This document shows positions 8,073 to 16,426 of a stretch of 64,000 nt of DNA, piece by piece. The notes beneath the pieces were generated by a model, which saw only the letters and a program-made list of their open reading frames with translations, had not been told where the DNA came from and made no database searches. This DNA is from Rhizobium sp. (GTDB lineage: Bacteria > Pseudomonadota > Alphaproteobacteria > Rhizobiales > Rhizobiaceae), in NCBI GenBank assembly GCA_019739215.1, contig JAHHDR010000022.1, forward strand, positions 62,001 through 126,000, read 5' to 3'. The first letter of the stretch is position 1. Each line of letters starts with the position of its first letter. The translations under genes and the position numbers were made by a program.

Positions 8073-9050
8073 TCAGACGGATGTGACGCCGGGATGTGTG
8101 GCAAGAAAATCTTCCAGCTCGGCGGGGAACGGCATGGCAGGGGCACATCCGGGCTTCGCGACAACGATCGAGGCACAGGCAGAACCTCGAAGGACGGCCT
8201 CCTGAACTGGCCGGCCTTCCCCCAGTGATGCCAGGAAACCAGCGAGAAAGCTGTCGCCTGCACCCGTCGGCTTCAGGGCGACAACGGGAAAGATGCCGGT
8301 GCGCAGTTCACGTCTGTCGGCAAAGGTGATCGAGCCGCCCGGGCCTTGCTTATAGACCACGATTGCGGCGCTGGAGGTGGCCAGTTCGCGTGCTTTGGCC
8401 AGACCTGCCGTGACGTCGCCAGCCATGAAGCCAAACTCTTCATCGTTTCCGACGATCACGTCAGCCATTTCACCGGCGCGCGCGAGGACGTCTTTTGCCA
8501 CCCCTGGAGAGGGCCAGATGTAGGGTCGGTAATCGATGTCGAATACAATCGCTACACCGGCAGCCCGGGCCATTTCGAACGCTCTGAATGCTGCACTTCG
8601 CGACGGTTCGGCGGAGAATACGGTGCCCGTGGTGATCATTGCGCCAAAGGCGGGAAAATCCACGGCTTCGACATCTGCGACAGTCATCTGGAAATCGGCG
8701 GCGTTGTTCCGATATATGACCGACTGGTGCTCATCTTTCCGGGTTTCATAGACGGCAAGAGAGGTCCGCGCTTCACCCTTGATCGCCTTAACATGGCGAC
8801 GGTCGATGTGATAATGATCGAGTTGGTCAAGGCAGTACCATCCGACCGCGTCATCTGACACGGTGGTCAACAATGCGGCGTAGCAGCCAAGTCTGGACAG
8901 GCCGGCTGCGATATTGGCTGAAGACCCTCCCATCGCGACCATCATCGTGGTGGCATCGCGGGTGCGGGTGTTCACCGGGGAAGGGGTCAGGTCCATTCCG
9001 ACCCGCCCGATGACCAGGAATGTCTTACTGGAGATCCGATCAAGCACCAT
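8073..9050 (-). CDS. iolC: 5-dehydro-2-deoxygluconokinase IolC (PfkB family)
   Basis: Ribokinase/PfkB-family kinase, about 325 aa, that phosphorylates 5-dehydro-2-deoxygluconate. Seen: GGSSANIAAGLSRLG near residue 42 (PfkB N-terminal signature region), DIDYRPYIWPS in the middle, and the C-terminal ATP/anion-hole motif PTGAGDSFLAGF with the catalytic Asp. The start ATG overlaps the iolD stop (TGATG), so translation is coupled. The inverted repeat visible in this window begins inside this gene (8653): its 5' part has a mirror copy at 63603-64000. Confidence 0.94.
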   Translation of the reverse strand: MVLDRISSKTFLVIGRVGMDLTPSPVNTRTRDATTMMVAMGGSSANIAAGLSRLGCYAALLTTVSDDAVGWYCLDQLDHYHIDRRHVKAIKGEARTSLAVYETRKDEHQSVIYRNNAADFQMTVADVEAVDFPAFGAMITTGTVFSAEPSRSAAFRAFEMARAAGVAIVFDIDYRPYIWPSPGVAKDVLARAGEMADVIVGNDEEFGFMAGDVTAGLAKARELATSSAAIVVYKQGPGGSITFADRRELRTGIFPVVALKPTGAGDSFLAGFLASLGEGRPVQEAVLRGSACASIVVAKPGCAPAMPFPAELEDFLATHPGVTSV

Positions 9051-10915
9051 CACACGCCCTTACGCTGCAGGTGTCGTGACGCTTCCCAGTCCTGATGCGC
9101 CGCCGTCACTTTGGGATCTTCCGAAACATGAGGCGTGCCGCATTCCCACCAGGTGTGTCCCTCGGTCGTCCATCCGTCAAAGGGATCGACCTTCATGCAT
9201 ATCACGGTGGTTTTGGTGGCCGCTTTGGCGCGTTTGAATGCCGCAGCCAATTCGGAAGCATTGGCCGCTGTCTCGGCGATTGCCCCCTGTGCGCGGGCAT
9301 GGGCCTCGAAATCCACGGTGAAGGGTTCCGGGATCGTCGGGCAGTCCGACAGCAGATTGTTGAAGCTCTGGTTGCCGGTGTTGTTCTGTAGCTTGTTGAT
9401 CACGGCGAAGCCGCCATTGTCCAGCACCAAGATGATCAGCTTCTTCTGGCTGAGAACAGAGGAGTAGATATCGGAATTCATCAACATGAACGATCCGTCG
9501 CCGACAAAGACGATCGTGTCATGGTCCGCGTCACGTTCGGCCTGGGCGATACGGGCCCCCCACGCACCGGAAATCTCGTATCCCATGCAGGAGAAGCCGA
9601 ATTCTATATCCACCGTCCCGGTTTCAAGTGTGCGCCAATTGGCCGTCAGTTCTGCGGGCAAACCGCCAGCCGCGGCGACCACCCGATCGCGCGCGTCACA
9701 GAGTTCGTTCACCACGCCGATGGCCATGGCGTAGGAGTTGGGTCTGTTGCCTGACGCGACGTTCTTGGCGACGTAGGTATCCCAGATTGCGCGATGACGT
9801 TGAGCGGTACCCACCCACTCTCCCGGCGCGGCATAATCCCCCAGTCCGTCGGAAAGTGCGACAAGCGACAGCTTCGCGTCACCCACCACCGGAAGCGACA
9901 AGTGCTTGGCAGCATCATGGCGTGCCGCATTGACCGAGATAAACCTGGCCTCTCTCGAAAACGCGGTCCAGGACCCCGTCGTAAAGTCCTGCAGCCTTGT
10001 CCCGACGGCCAGGATCACATCGGCTTCGGCAGCGATCGCATTGGCTGAATTTGATCCCGTGACGCCGATCGGGCCGATATTCAGCGAGTTTGTTGCGGTC
10101 ATGTTCGCGCGGCCCGCAATAGTCTCCACCACGGGGATCCGATGTGTTTCAGCGAAGGCGGTCAGTTCTGCCACGGCGCGGGAATACTGAACGCCGCCGC
10201 CTGCAATAATCATCGGCCTTGCTGCTGTTTTCAACAGCGCCACGGCATCGGCTATTTCTGCCACGTCCGGATTTTGGCGACGGATTCGGTGTATCTTCTT
10301 TTCAAACCAGACGCTCGGGTAATCATAGACCCATCCCTGAACGTCCTGAGGCAAGCCGATGAATGCGGGGCCACAATCGGCAGGGTCCAGCATGGTGGCA
10401 ACAGCGTTGGGAAGCGACTGAAGTATCTGTGCCGGATGGGTAATCCTGTCCCAGTACCGCACGACCGGTTTGAATGCGTCGTTCAATCCAAAGGTAGGGT
10501 CGCCGAAGTTTTCCATTTGCTGCAAGACGGGATCGGGCAACCGGGTAACGTAGGTGTCGCCGCACAGCAGGAGCACCGGCAGGCGATTGGCGTGTGCCAG
10601 GGCCGCGCTTGTCAACATGTTGGCAGTGCCGGGGCCGGCGCTGGCGGTGCAGAACATGAAGCGCTGGCGAAGCCATTGTTTCGCATAACCCGCCGCGGCA
10701 AAGCCCATGCCCTGTTCATTCTGGCCCCGGTACAGCGGAAGCTGTTCCCTCGCCGCATAAAGTGCCTCACCAAGACATGTCACGTTTCCATGGCCGAAGA
10801 TGCCGAATCCGCCGCCGAACACGCGCATTTCCTCGCCGTCGATTTCAATGAACTGACTGGCGAGGTGACGGATGATGGCCTGCGCTGTCGTCAGGCGAAT
10901 TGTGTTCTGTTTCAT
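9050..10915 (-). CDS. iolD: 3D-(3,5/4)-trihydroxycyclohexane-1,2-dione hydrolase IolD
   Basis: Thiamine-diphosphate enzyme of about 621 aa that opens the ring in myo-inositol catabolism. Seen: N-terminal pyrimidine-binding domain beginning MKQNTIRLTTAQAIIRHLASQ with the catalytic Glu region (PLYRGQNEQGMGFAAAGYAK), central domain with PMIIAGGGVQYS, and the C-terminal ThDP motif GDGSFMLMNSDIYSS. A much longer open frame runs upstream, but ATG 10915 gives the family N-terminus and has AGGAGG ahead of it. It is the first gene of the iolD-iolC-iolB-aldolase operon. The 123-base gap to the divergent dehydrogenase gene holds a LacI-type operator. A mirror copy is at 61738-63603. Confidence 0.95.
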   Translation of the reverse strand: MKQNTIRLTTAQAIIRHLASQFIEIDGEEMRVFGGGFGIFGHGNVTCLGEALYAAREQLPLYRGQNEQGMGFAAAGYAKQWLRQRFMFCTASAGPGTANMLTSAALAHANRLPVLLLCGDTYVTRLPDPVLQQMENFGDPTFGLNDAFKPVVRYWDRITHPAQILQSLPNAVATMLDPADCGPAFIGLPQDVQGWVYDYPSVWFEKKIHRIRRQNPDVAEIADAVALLKTAARPMIIAGGGVQYSRAVAELTAFAETHRIPVVETIAGRANMTATNSLNIGPIGVTGSNSANAIAAEADVILAVGTRLQDFTTGSWTAFSREARFISVNAARHDAAKHLSLPVVGDAKLSLVALSDGLGDYAAPGEWVGTAQRHRAIWDTYVAKNVASGNRPNSYAMAIGVVNELCDARDRVVAAAGGLPAELTANWRTLETGTVDIEFGFSCMGYEISGAWGARIAQAERDADHDTIVFVGDGSFMLMNSDIYSSVLSQKKLIILVLDNGGFAVINKLQNNTGNQSFNNLLSDCPTIPEPFTVDFEAHARAQGAIAETAANASELAAAFKRAKAATKTTVICMKVDPFDGWTTEGHTWWECGTPHVSEDPKVTAAHQDWEASRHLQRKGV

Positions 10916-10998
10916 TTCCGAATAGCCCCTCCTGCCGAACGCGCGAACGGCGGCGCCGCGATTTCGACTTGTAAAATCTCGAAGCGTAGGATACGAAT

Positions 10999-11016
10999 TT
11001 TGCAATCGGTTGCAAA
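10999..11016. promoter_or_regulatory. LacI-type operator, iolD / dehydrogenase divergent gap
   Basis: TTTGCAATCGGTTGCAAA, an 18-base near-perfect palindrome with a CG centre, typical of LacI-family sites. It lies between the divergent starts of iolD (10915) and the Gfo/Idh gene (11039). The same 18 bases occur at 15296-15313 next to the lacI-family gene, so one repressor probably controls both operons. Confidence 0.8.
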
Positions 11017-11038
11017 CAAAAAATCGCCAGAGGTCAAC

Positions 11039-12160
11039 ATGCCGGATATAGGGATTGGGATCGTCGGCGGCGGCTACATGGGCAAAGCCCACGCCGTCGC
11101 GATGCTGGCCGTCGGAGCGGTGTTCAACACGGCCCTGCGTCCCCGTCTCGAAATGGTTTGCGCCACGACTGCAGGCAGTGCTGAACAGTATCGTAAGGCC
11201 TATGGTTTTGCGCGGGCGACTGCCGTCTGGCAGGATCTGGTCGACGATCCGAAGGTCGAAGCCATCGTGATCGCGTCGCCACAAGACACGCATCGTGCAA
11301 TTGCCGAGGCCGCCTTTGCGCTGGGCAAGCCGGTCCTGTGCGAAAAGCCGATGGGCGTCTCGTTCGAGGACAGCCGCGCGATGGTCGCTGCTGCGGAAGC
11401 CAGCGGCTGCGTCAATATGGTGGGGTTCAACTACATTCGCACGCCTGCCAGCCAGCATGCCCGCCAACTGATCGCTTCGGGCGCCATCGGTGACGTGACA
11501 TGGTTTCGCGGTGAGCATACGGAGGACTTTCTGGCCGATCCGCAGGCTCCGGCGACCTGGCGGACGAGCGGCATGGCGAATGGCACCATGGGCGATCTGG
11601 CGCCCCACATGATCAACGCCGCGCTGGCTCTGCTTGGTCCGATCCGAAGTGTTATCGCTGAGGTGGAAACCGTGCACAGGCAGCGGCCCGGGGGAACGGT
11701 CTGCAACGACGACCACGCACAGATGATGTGCCGCTTTGAAAGCGGGGCAATGGGGCAGATGTATTTCAGCCGGATCTCGACAGGTCGCAAAATGGGATAT
11801 GCCTATGAGGTCACCGGAAGCAGGGGTGCGATCCGTTTTGATCAGGAAGACCAGAATGCGATCTGGCTCTATCGTGCCGAGGGCCCGCAGGCCAATCGCG
11901 GATTCACCAAGATTTTGACGGGGCCGGAGCATCCGGACTACCTGCCGTTCTGCCAGGGAGCAGGGCATGGCACCGGATATCAGGACCAGATCATCATTGA
12001 GGCCAAGGATTTTCTGGAAGCCATTCATCGCGGCGAGGCATCGTGGCCGACCTTTCGGGACGGCATGCTGGTCAATCAGATTGTTGCCGCTGCGCTGGCG
12101 TCATCGATGAAAAAGGCATGGCAGGACGTAACGGCATTCCAGGCATCCGGAAGGTTTTGA
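11039..12160 (+). CDS. Gfo/Idh/MocA family NAD(P)-dependent dehydrogenase
   Basis: Oxidoreductase of about 373 aa. Seen: Rossmann motif GIVGGGYMGKAH at the N-terminus, AIVIASPQDTH, and CEKPMG near residue 101 with the catalytic-site Lys typical of the family; the C-terminal alpha/beta domain contains NMVGFNYIRTP and FRGEHTEDF. ATG 11039 is chosen because the Rossmann fold starts there and AGAGG precedes it; an open frame continues about 300 codons upstream but is antisense to iolD. Members next to iol genes oxidise myo- or scyllo-inositol, or inosamine in the case of MocA; which one applies here is not determined. First gene of a three-gene operon divergent from iolD. Confidence 0.9.
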   Translation: MPDIGIGIVGGGYMGKAHAVAMLAVGAVFNTALRPRLEMVCATTAGSAEQYRKAYGFARATAVWQDLVDDPKVEAIVIASPQDTHRAIAEAAFALGKPVLCEKPMGVSFEDSRAMVAAAEASGCVNMVGFNYIRTPASQHARQLIASGAIGDVTWFRGEHTEDFLADPQAPATWRTSGMANGTMGDLAPHMINAALALLGPIRSVIAEVETVHRQRPGGTVCNDDHAQMMCRFESGAMGQMYFSRISTGRKMGYAYEVTGSRGAIRFDQEDQNAIWLYRAEGPQANRGFTKILTGPEHPDYLPFCQGAGHGTGYQDQIIIEAKDFLEAIHRGEASWPTFRDGMLVNQIVAAALASSMKKAWQDVTAFQASGRF

Positions 12161-12161
12161 A

Positions 12162-13052
12162 ATGAGTATTCGCATCGGCAACGCGCCCTGCTCCTGGGGA
12201 ATAGAATTCCCGAGCGATCCGTCCTATCCACGCTGGCAAACCGTTCTGGATCAATGCGCTGCGGCTGGTTACAGGGGAATCGAACTAGGCCCCATCGGCT
12301 ATATGCCTGAAGATCCTTCTATCCTCGCGCCCGAACTTGCCTTGCGGGATCTGGCCATTATCGGCGGTGTCGTCTTCCAGCCGCTCCATGATCCGGCGAA
12401 ATGGGACGAGGTCATGGATGCCTCTGTTCGCACATGCAAGGCGCTGGTCGCACATGGGGCGCGGCATCTGGTTCTGATCGACAGCATTTCGCCGCGCCGC
12501 GCGCCGACGGCTGGGCGCGCACAGGAAGCCGAGCAGATGGACAAAGCCGAGTGGGACGCCTTTCGCGACCGAATCGCGACCATCGCCAAAATGGCAACCG
12601 AAGACTATGGCCTGACCGCAGGCATCCATGCCCATGCGGCAGGCTTTATCGACTTCGAACCTGAGCTTGAGCGATTGCTTGAAGAGGTGGACGAGAACAT
12701 CCTCAAGATATGTTTTGACACCGGGCATCATTACTATGCGGGTTTTGATCCCGTGGCCTTCATGGACCGGCATATGGATCGAATTTCCTATATGCATTTC
12801 AAGGATATAGACCCGAAGGTGAAGGCTCGGGTCGTCGCCAATCGGACCGGCTTCTACAAAGCCTGCGGGGAGGGAATTTTCTGCAATCTCGGCAAGGGCG
12901 ATGTCAATTTTCCCGCCGTTCGGCAACGCTTGCTAGATGCCGAATTTGATGGCTGGTGCACGGTCGAACAGGATTGCGACCCGTCATTGCCAGGAACACC
13001 GTTCGAGGATGCGCGCGCCAACCGCGAATACCTGCAATCCATTGGCTTCTAA
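12162..13052 (+). CDS. TIM-barrel sugar isomerase/dehydratase, IolE/MocC-like
   Basis: AP-endonuclease-family-2 TIM barrel, 296 aa. Seen: RIGNAPCSWGIEF at the N-terminus, GYRGIELGPIGYMP (conserved Glu), IHAHAAGF (His), ICFDTGHHYY (Asp and His metal ligands) and MHFKDID. The family includes inosose dehydratase IolE, inosose isomerase IolI and the rhizopine protein MocC; the opening segment looks closest to the IolE/MocC side. It begins one base after the preceding dehydrogenase stop and is followed by a second Gfo/Idh/MocA gene, the same pairing as in moc-type clusters. An IolE-like step (scyllo-inosose to the diketone hydrolysed by IolD) would complete the route with the divergent iolD operon. 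Confidence 0.85.
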   Translation: MSIRIGNAPCSWGIEFPSDPSYPRWQTVLDQCAAAGYRGIELGPIGYMPEDPSILAPELALRDLAIIGGVVFQPLHDPAKWDEVMDASVRTCKALVAHGARHLVLIDSISPRRAPTAGRAQEAEQMDKAEWDAFRDRIATIAKMATEDYGLTAGIHAHAAGFIDFEPELERLLEEVDENILKICFDTGHHYYAGFDPVAFMDRHMDRISYMHFKDIDPKVKARVVANRTGFYKACGEGIFCNLGKGDVNFPAVRQRLLDAEFDGWCTVEQDCDPSLPGTPFEDARANREYLQSIGF

Positions 13053-13064
13053 GGGTCTTACGCA

Positions 13065-14198
13065 ATGAAAAAACTGAAGTGGGGCATGATCGGTGGTGGC
13101 GAGGGCAGCCAGATCGGCCCGGCGCATCGTCTGGGCGCACTGGCGGATGGGCATTTCGAGTTTGCCGCCGGCGCCCTCGATCATCGGTCCGACGTGGGAC
13201 GAGACTATGCCTTGAGGCTGGGGATCGCTGCTGAGCGGGCATATGGTGACTGGACAGAGATGCTCGCCGGCGAAAAGGGGCGGGCGGATCGAATTGACCT
13301 CGTTACCGTGGCGACGCCGAACGCCACACATTTCGAGATTACCAAGGCCTTTCTCGAGGCTGGATTCAATGTGTTGTGCGAAAAGCCGATGACCATGACA
13401 GTGGAAGAGGGCGAAGAGATCGTTCGCGTCGCCAAGTCCGCTGGCAAGATCTGTGCTGTGAACTATTGTTACTCCGCATACCCGATGGTGCGGCAGGCCC
13501 GCGCGATGGTGCGTGCCGGGGAGATCGGCAGGATCCGCGTGGTGGTGACAAATTTCAGTCATGGCCACCATGGAGATGCCGCCAATGCGGACAATCCGCG
13601 CGTGCGCTGGCGCTATGACGCTGCTGTTGCGGGCGTGTCGGGGCAGTTTGCCGATTGCGGCATTCATGCGCTGCATATGGCCAGCTTTATCTGCAACGAC
13701 GACGTCGAGAAATTGTCTGCCGACTTTGCGTCGACGATCGGGAGTCGAGCATTGGAAGATGATGCGATGGTGAACTTCCGAATGGCAGGCGGCACCGTGG
13801 GGCGTCTTTGGACGTCGTCGGTTGCGATTGGCCGGCAGCATGGGTTTGACATCCAGGTCTTTGGCGAAACTGGCGGACTTCGGTGGGCGTCGGAACAGCC
13901 GAACCAACTGATGTTTACCCCTGTCAACGGACGGACCCAGATCATTGAGAAGGGCGAGAGCGACCTGCACGAGGATGCGCAGCGCCTGTCGCGGGTTGCC
14001 ATTGCCCATCCGGAAGGATTTCCCCTGGCGGTCGCAAACATCTATTGCGACTTTGCCGATGCGATACGGGGCGAGGTACGTGACGGTTTGCCTACGGCTG
14101 AAAGCGGCCTTCGATCGATGGCAGCGGTTTATGCCGCGGTGGCCTCTGCACGGGCAGAGGGCGCGTGGGTTGAGGCGCGGCCACCGATGTTCCGTTAG
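13065..14198 (+). CDS. Gfo/Idh/MocA family oxidoreductase (second copy in cluster)
   Basis: Dehydrogenase of 377 aa. Seen: MIGGGEGSQIGPAH, a longer glycine-rich loop than in the first dehydrogenase, TVATPNATHFE, CEKPMTMTVEEGEEI, and GQFADCGIHALHM in the C-terminal domain. It is clearly different from the gene at 11039, so the two are not a recent tandem duplication. Twelve bases separate it from the IolE/MocC-like gene. It ends in a four-base tail-to-tail overlap with the lacI-family gene. Likely substrate: an inositol stereoisomer or derivative; not assignable from sequence. Confidence 0.9.
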   Translation: MKKLKWGMIGGGEGSQIGPAHRLGALADGHFEFAAGALDHRSDVGRDYALRLGIAAERAYGDWTEMLAGEKGRADRIDLVTVATPNATHFEITKAFLEAGFNVLCEKPMTMTVEEGEEIVRVAKSAGKICAVNYCYSAYPMVRQARAMVRAGEIGRIRVVVTNFSHGHHGDAANADNPRVRWRYDAAVAGVSGQFADCGIHALHMASFICNDDVEKLSADFASTIGSRALEDDAMVNFRMAGGTVGRLWTSSVAIGRQHGFDIQVFGETGGLRWASEQPNQLMFTPVNGRTQIIEKGESDLHEDAQRLSRVAIAHPEGFPLAVANIYCDFADAIRGEVRDGLPTAESGLRSMAAVYAAVASARAEGAWVEARPPMFR

Positions 14199-15217
14199 TC
14201 GTCCGACGCCGCCTGCACTTCTTTCAAGGGGCGTAGCGTTCCGCGCTCAACAATGTGGCACGCAAAGATGCGTGCTTCCGGCAAGCGTACCGGATCGCGA
14301 AGCATCGCCGTGATCAGTTCGATCGACGAGTTGACGATCTGCCGGATCGGCTGGCGGATTGTGGTCAGATTGATGTTGTTCCAGCCGGCGATCTCCATAT
14401 CGTTCAATCCAAGGATACCGATGTCGCGTGGAACGGAAAGCTGCTGGTCCTGTATAGCCGACAGTGCGCCGATCGACAGCACATCGTCGCCGCAGAAATA
14501 GGCCTCGGCCGGTTCGCCGTCCAGGAGGTCCTGCATTTCGGCTCGACCTGCCTCGAAGGAATAGGCTGTGGCAAATGATTGGCTGACGCTGACTTGGGGA
14601 TGAAGGCTGAGTTCCTGCAAAAATCCCTTCAATCGATCCTGCGTTGAAGTGGCAATCTCCGGTCCACCCATGAACCCAAGCCGCCGATAGCCCCGTGCCG
14701 TCAGGGTCTGTGCCGCCAATCGTCCGGCGTCGATGTTGTCTATGCCCACGACATGCACCTCCGGCGCGCTCGTCACGCGACCGAATGCGTGGACAACCGG
14801 GACGCCCGCGTCGCGGAATGCCTTTCCGAAAGCTGGCGGCAGAGTGGATGACGCTACGACAACGCCGTCCACGGAATATTGGCGAAGCATGCGCACGGAG
14901 TTTGCAGGATCGGTTTCGTCGGTCAGGTTGACAAGCAGCGGGCGCAATCCCTGGTCCTGTAGCGCGCGTGTGAAAAGATCGAAGACCTCAAGGAAGATCG
15001 GATTGTGAAAATTATTAGAGACCAAGCCGATGAGCTTCGTTCGGCCAGTCGTCAGGCTGGAAGCGAGAACGTTGGGGCTGAAACCAAGTTCTGAGGCCGC
15101 CTTCTCCACGCGCTTGCGCATCTTTGCCGAGACGGAGGCGCCATCGGTAAACGCACGCGAGACTGCAGAACGGGATACTCCCGCCCGTTCGGCCACGTCT
15201 TTCAAGGTCGGCGTCAT
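14195..15217 (-). CDS. LacI family transcriptional regulator of the inositol-type cluster
   Basis: DNA-binding repressor of 340 aa. N-terminal helix-turn-helix TLKDVAERAGVSRSAVSRAF, then hinge region GFSPNVLASSL, then a periplasmic-binding-protein-like sensor domain (LIGLVSNNFHNPIFLEV to GILGLNDMEIAGWNNI). It is divergent from the binding-protein gene at 15402; the gap contains an operator palindrome identical to the one upstream of iolD. Inference: it represses both operons and itself, and is released by an inositol-related ligand. Confidence 0.93.
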   Translation of the reverse strand: MTPTLKDVAERAGVSRSAVSRAFTDGASVSAKMRKRVEKAASELGFSPNVLASSLTTGRTKLIGLVSNNFHNPIFLEVFDLFTRALQDQGLRPLLVNLTDETDPANSVRMLRQYSVDGVVVASSTLPPAFGKAFRDAGVPVVHAFGRVTSAPEVHVVGIDNIDAGRLAAQTLTARGYRRLGFMGGPEIATSTQDRLKGFLQELSLHPQVSVSQSFATAYSFEAGRAEMQDLLDGEPAEAYFCGDDVLSIGALSAIQDQQLSVPRDIGILGLNDMEIAGWNNINLTTIRQPIRQIVNSSIELITAMLRDPVRLPEARIFACHIVERGTLRPLKEVQAASDD

Positions 15218-15276
15218 GGCCAGTGTCTCCAGTCTGTCGTCGTTACCTTATAGCGCGACATCCAGCACTGAATATA

Positions 15277-15292
15277 GGTCAGTGAATTGACC
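15277..15292. promoter_or_regulatory. Second palindrome beside the LacI operator
   Basis: GGTCA-gtgaat-TGACC, a 16-base inverted repeat three bases before the LacI-type operator at 15296. It could be an extra regulator half-site pair or part of the promoter geometry. Sequence pattern only; no factor is assigned. Confidence 0.35.
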
Positions 15293-15295
15293 AGT

Positions 15296-15313
15296 TTTGC
15301 AATCGGTTGCAAA
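15296..15313. promoter_or_regulatory. LacI-type operator, lacI / binding-protein divergent gap
   Basis: TTTGCAATCGGTTGCAAA, base-for-base the same as 10999-11016. It sits 79 bases before the lacI start and 89 bases before the binding-protein start, so it can control the importer operon and autoregulate lacI. Confidence 0.8.
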
Positions 15314-15401
15314 ATTTTATCCGGTGTGCTCTAGTGTCTATGAGAGTTGGAGGAGACTGGCTCTCGGCAACACGCAGTTTTTTCGTTGGGAGAGAGAAAC
15401 A

Positions 15402-16349
15402 ATGTCTTTTATCAAGAACTTTGCTGTGGGTGCGGCGGCTGTCCTTGCGCCGCTCCTTGCGGCAACGCCCGCGTTGGCAGACGGTGAACGCTATGTCCTT
15501 GTCAGCCACGCACCTGACAGCGACAGTTGGTGGAACACGGTCAAGAACGGTATCAAGCTGGCTGGCGAGCAGATGGGCGTGACCGTCGAGTACCGAAATC
15601 CGCCAACTGGTGACATTGCCGACATGGCGCGGATCATTGATCAGGCCGCGGCTTCAAATCCGGATGGAATCATCACCACGCTTGCTGACTTCGACGTGCT
15701 GAAAGGGCCGATCAAGAAAGCCGTGGATCAGGGTATCGACGTTATCATCATGAACACCGGGACGCCCGAACAGGCCCGGGAAGTCGGTGCGCTGATGTAT
15801 GTCGGCCAGCCGGAATATGACGCAGGCCTCGCCGCCGGCATGCGTGCAAAGGCCGATGGGGTGACATCCTTCCTCTGTGTCAATCACGCCATACAGCAGC
15901 CGACAGTCGCCGAGCGCTGCCGCGGCTTTGCCGTTGGGTTGGGCGTCGACCTGGGCGGATCCATGCTCGACAGCGGCACGGACCCAGCCGAGATCAAGAA
16001 CAAGGTTCTGGCCTATCTCTCGGCGCATCCTGATACAAACGGCATCCTGACGCTTGGCCCGGTATCGGCAGATCCGACCATCGCGGCGTTGAAGGAGAAT
16101 GGCATGGCGGGCCAGATCTATTTTGGAACGTTCGATCTTGGCGAGGAAATCGTCAAGGCGATCAAGGGCGACATCATCCGCTGGGGCATCGACCAGCAAC
16201 CGTTCCTGCAAGCCTACATGCCGGTTGTCATCCTGACCAACTACGATCGCTATGGTGTGCTGCCCGGCAACAACATCAACTCGGGTCCCGGCTTCGTGAC
16301 CAAGGACGGGTTGGAAAAGGTTGAGAAATTTGCGGGCGAGTACCGCTGA
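15402..16349 (+). CDS. Sugar/inositol-type ABC transporter substrate-binding protein
   Basis: Periplasmic binding protein of about 315 aa, RbsB/IbpA/MocB type. Sec signal peptide MSFIKNFAVGAAAVLAPLLA ending ALA-DG. Mature part: YVLVSHAPDSDSWWNTVKNG, PDGIITTLADFDVLKGPIKKA, GVTSFLCVNHAIQQPTVAERC. ATG 15402 has GGAGAGAG before it; an in-frame codon at 15297 lies inside the operator and is rejected. Operon context (LacI operator upstream, permease and ATPase downstream, iol/moc-like genes next door) suggests an inositol, inosamine or glycosylated inositol ligand. Confidence 0.92.
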   Translation: MSFIKNFAVGAAAVLAPLLAATPALADGERYVLVSHAPDSDSWWNTVKNGIKLAGEQMGVTVEYRNPPTGDIADMARIIDQAAASNPDGIITTLADFDVLKGPIKKAVDQGIDVIIMNTGTPEQAREVGALMYVGQPEYDAGLAAGMRAKADGVTSFLCVNHAIQQPTVAERCRGFAVGLGVDLGGSMLDSGTDPAEIKNKVLAYLSAHPDTNGILTLGPVSADPTIAALKENGMAGQIYFGTFDLGEEIVKAIKGDIIRWGIDQQPFLQAYMPVVILTNYDRYGVLPGNNINSGPGFVTKDGLEKVEKFAGEYR

Positions 16350-16359
16350 TTTCCGGGAA

Positions 16360-16391
16360 ACAGGGCGGCCGATGAAGATCGGCCGCCCTGT
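16360..16391 (+). terminator. Intercistronic hairpin after binding-protein gene
   Basis: Perfect 14-base stem (ACAGGGCGGCCGAT at 16360-16373 pairing with 16378-16391) with GAAG loop, 10 bases after the stop codon. There is only a weak T-rich tail. Between a binding-protein and a permease gene such hairpins usually act as partial terminators or 3' stabilisers that raise binding-protein mRNA over the rest of the operon. Confidence 0.75.
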
Positions 16392-16426
16392 TGTCACATT
16401 TTCGGCTGCAATTCCAGGGGGACTAG

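Noticed and set aside
10142-11038. N-terminal extension of the first Gfo/Idh protein by about 300 residues
   Set aside because: Overlaps iolD in antisense, and the Rossmann fold begins at 11039 with its own ribosome-binding site.
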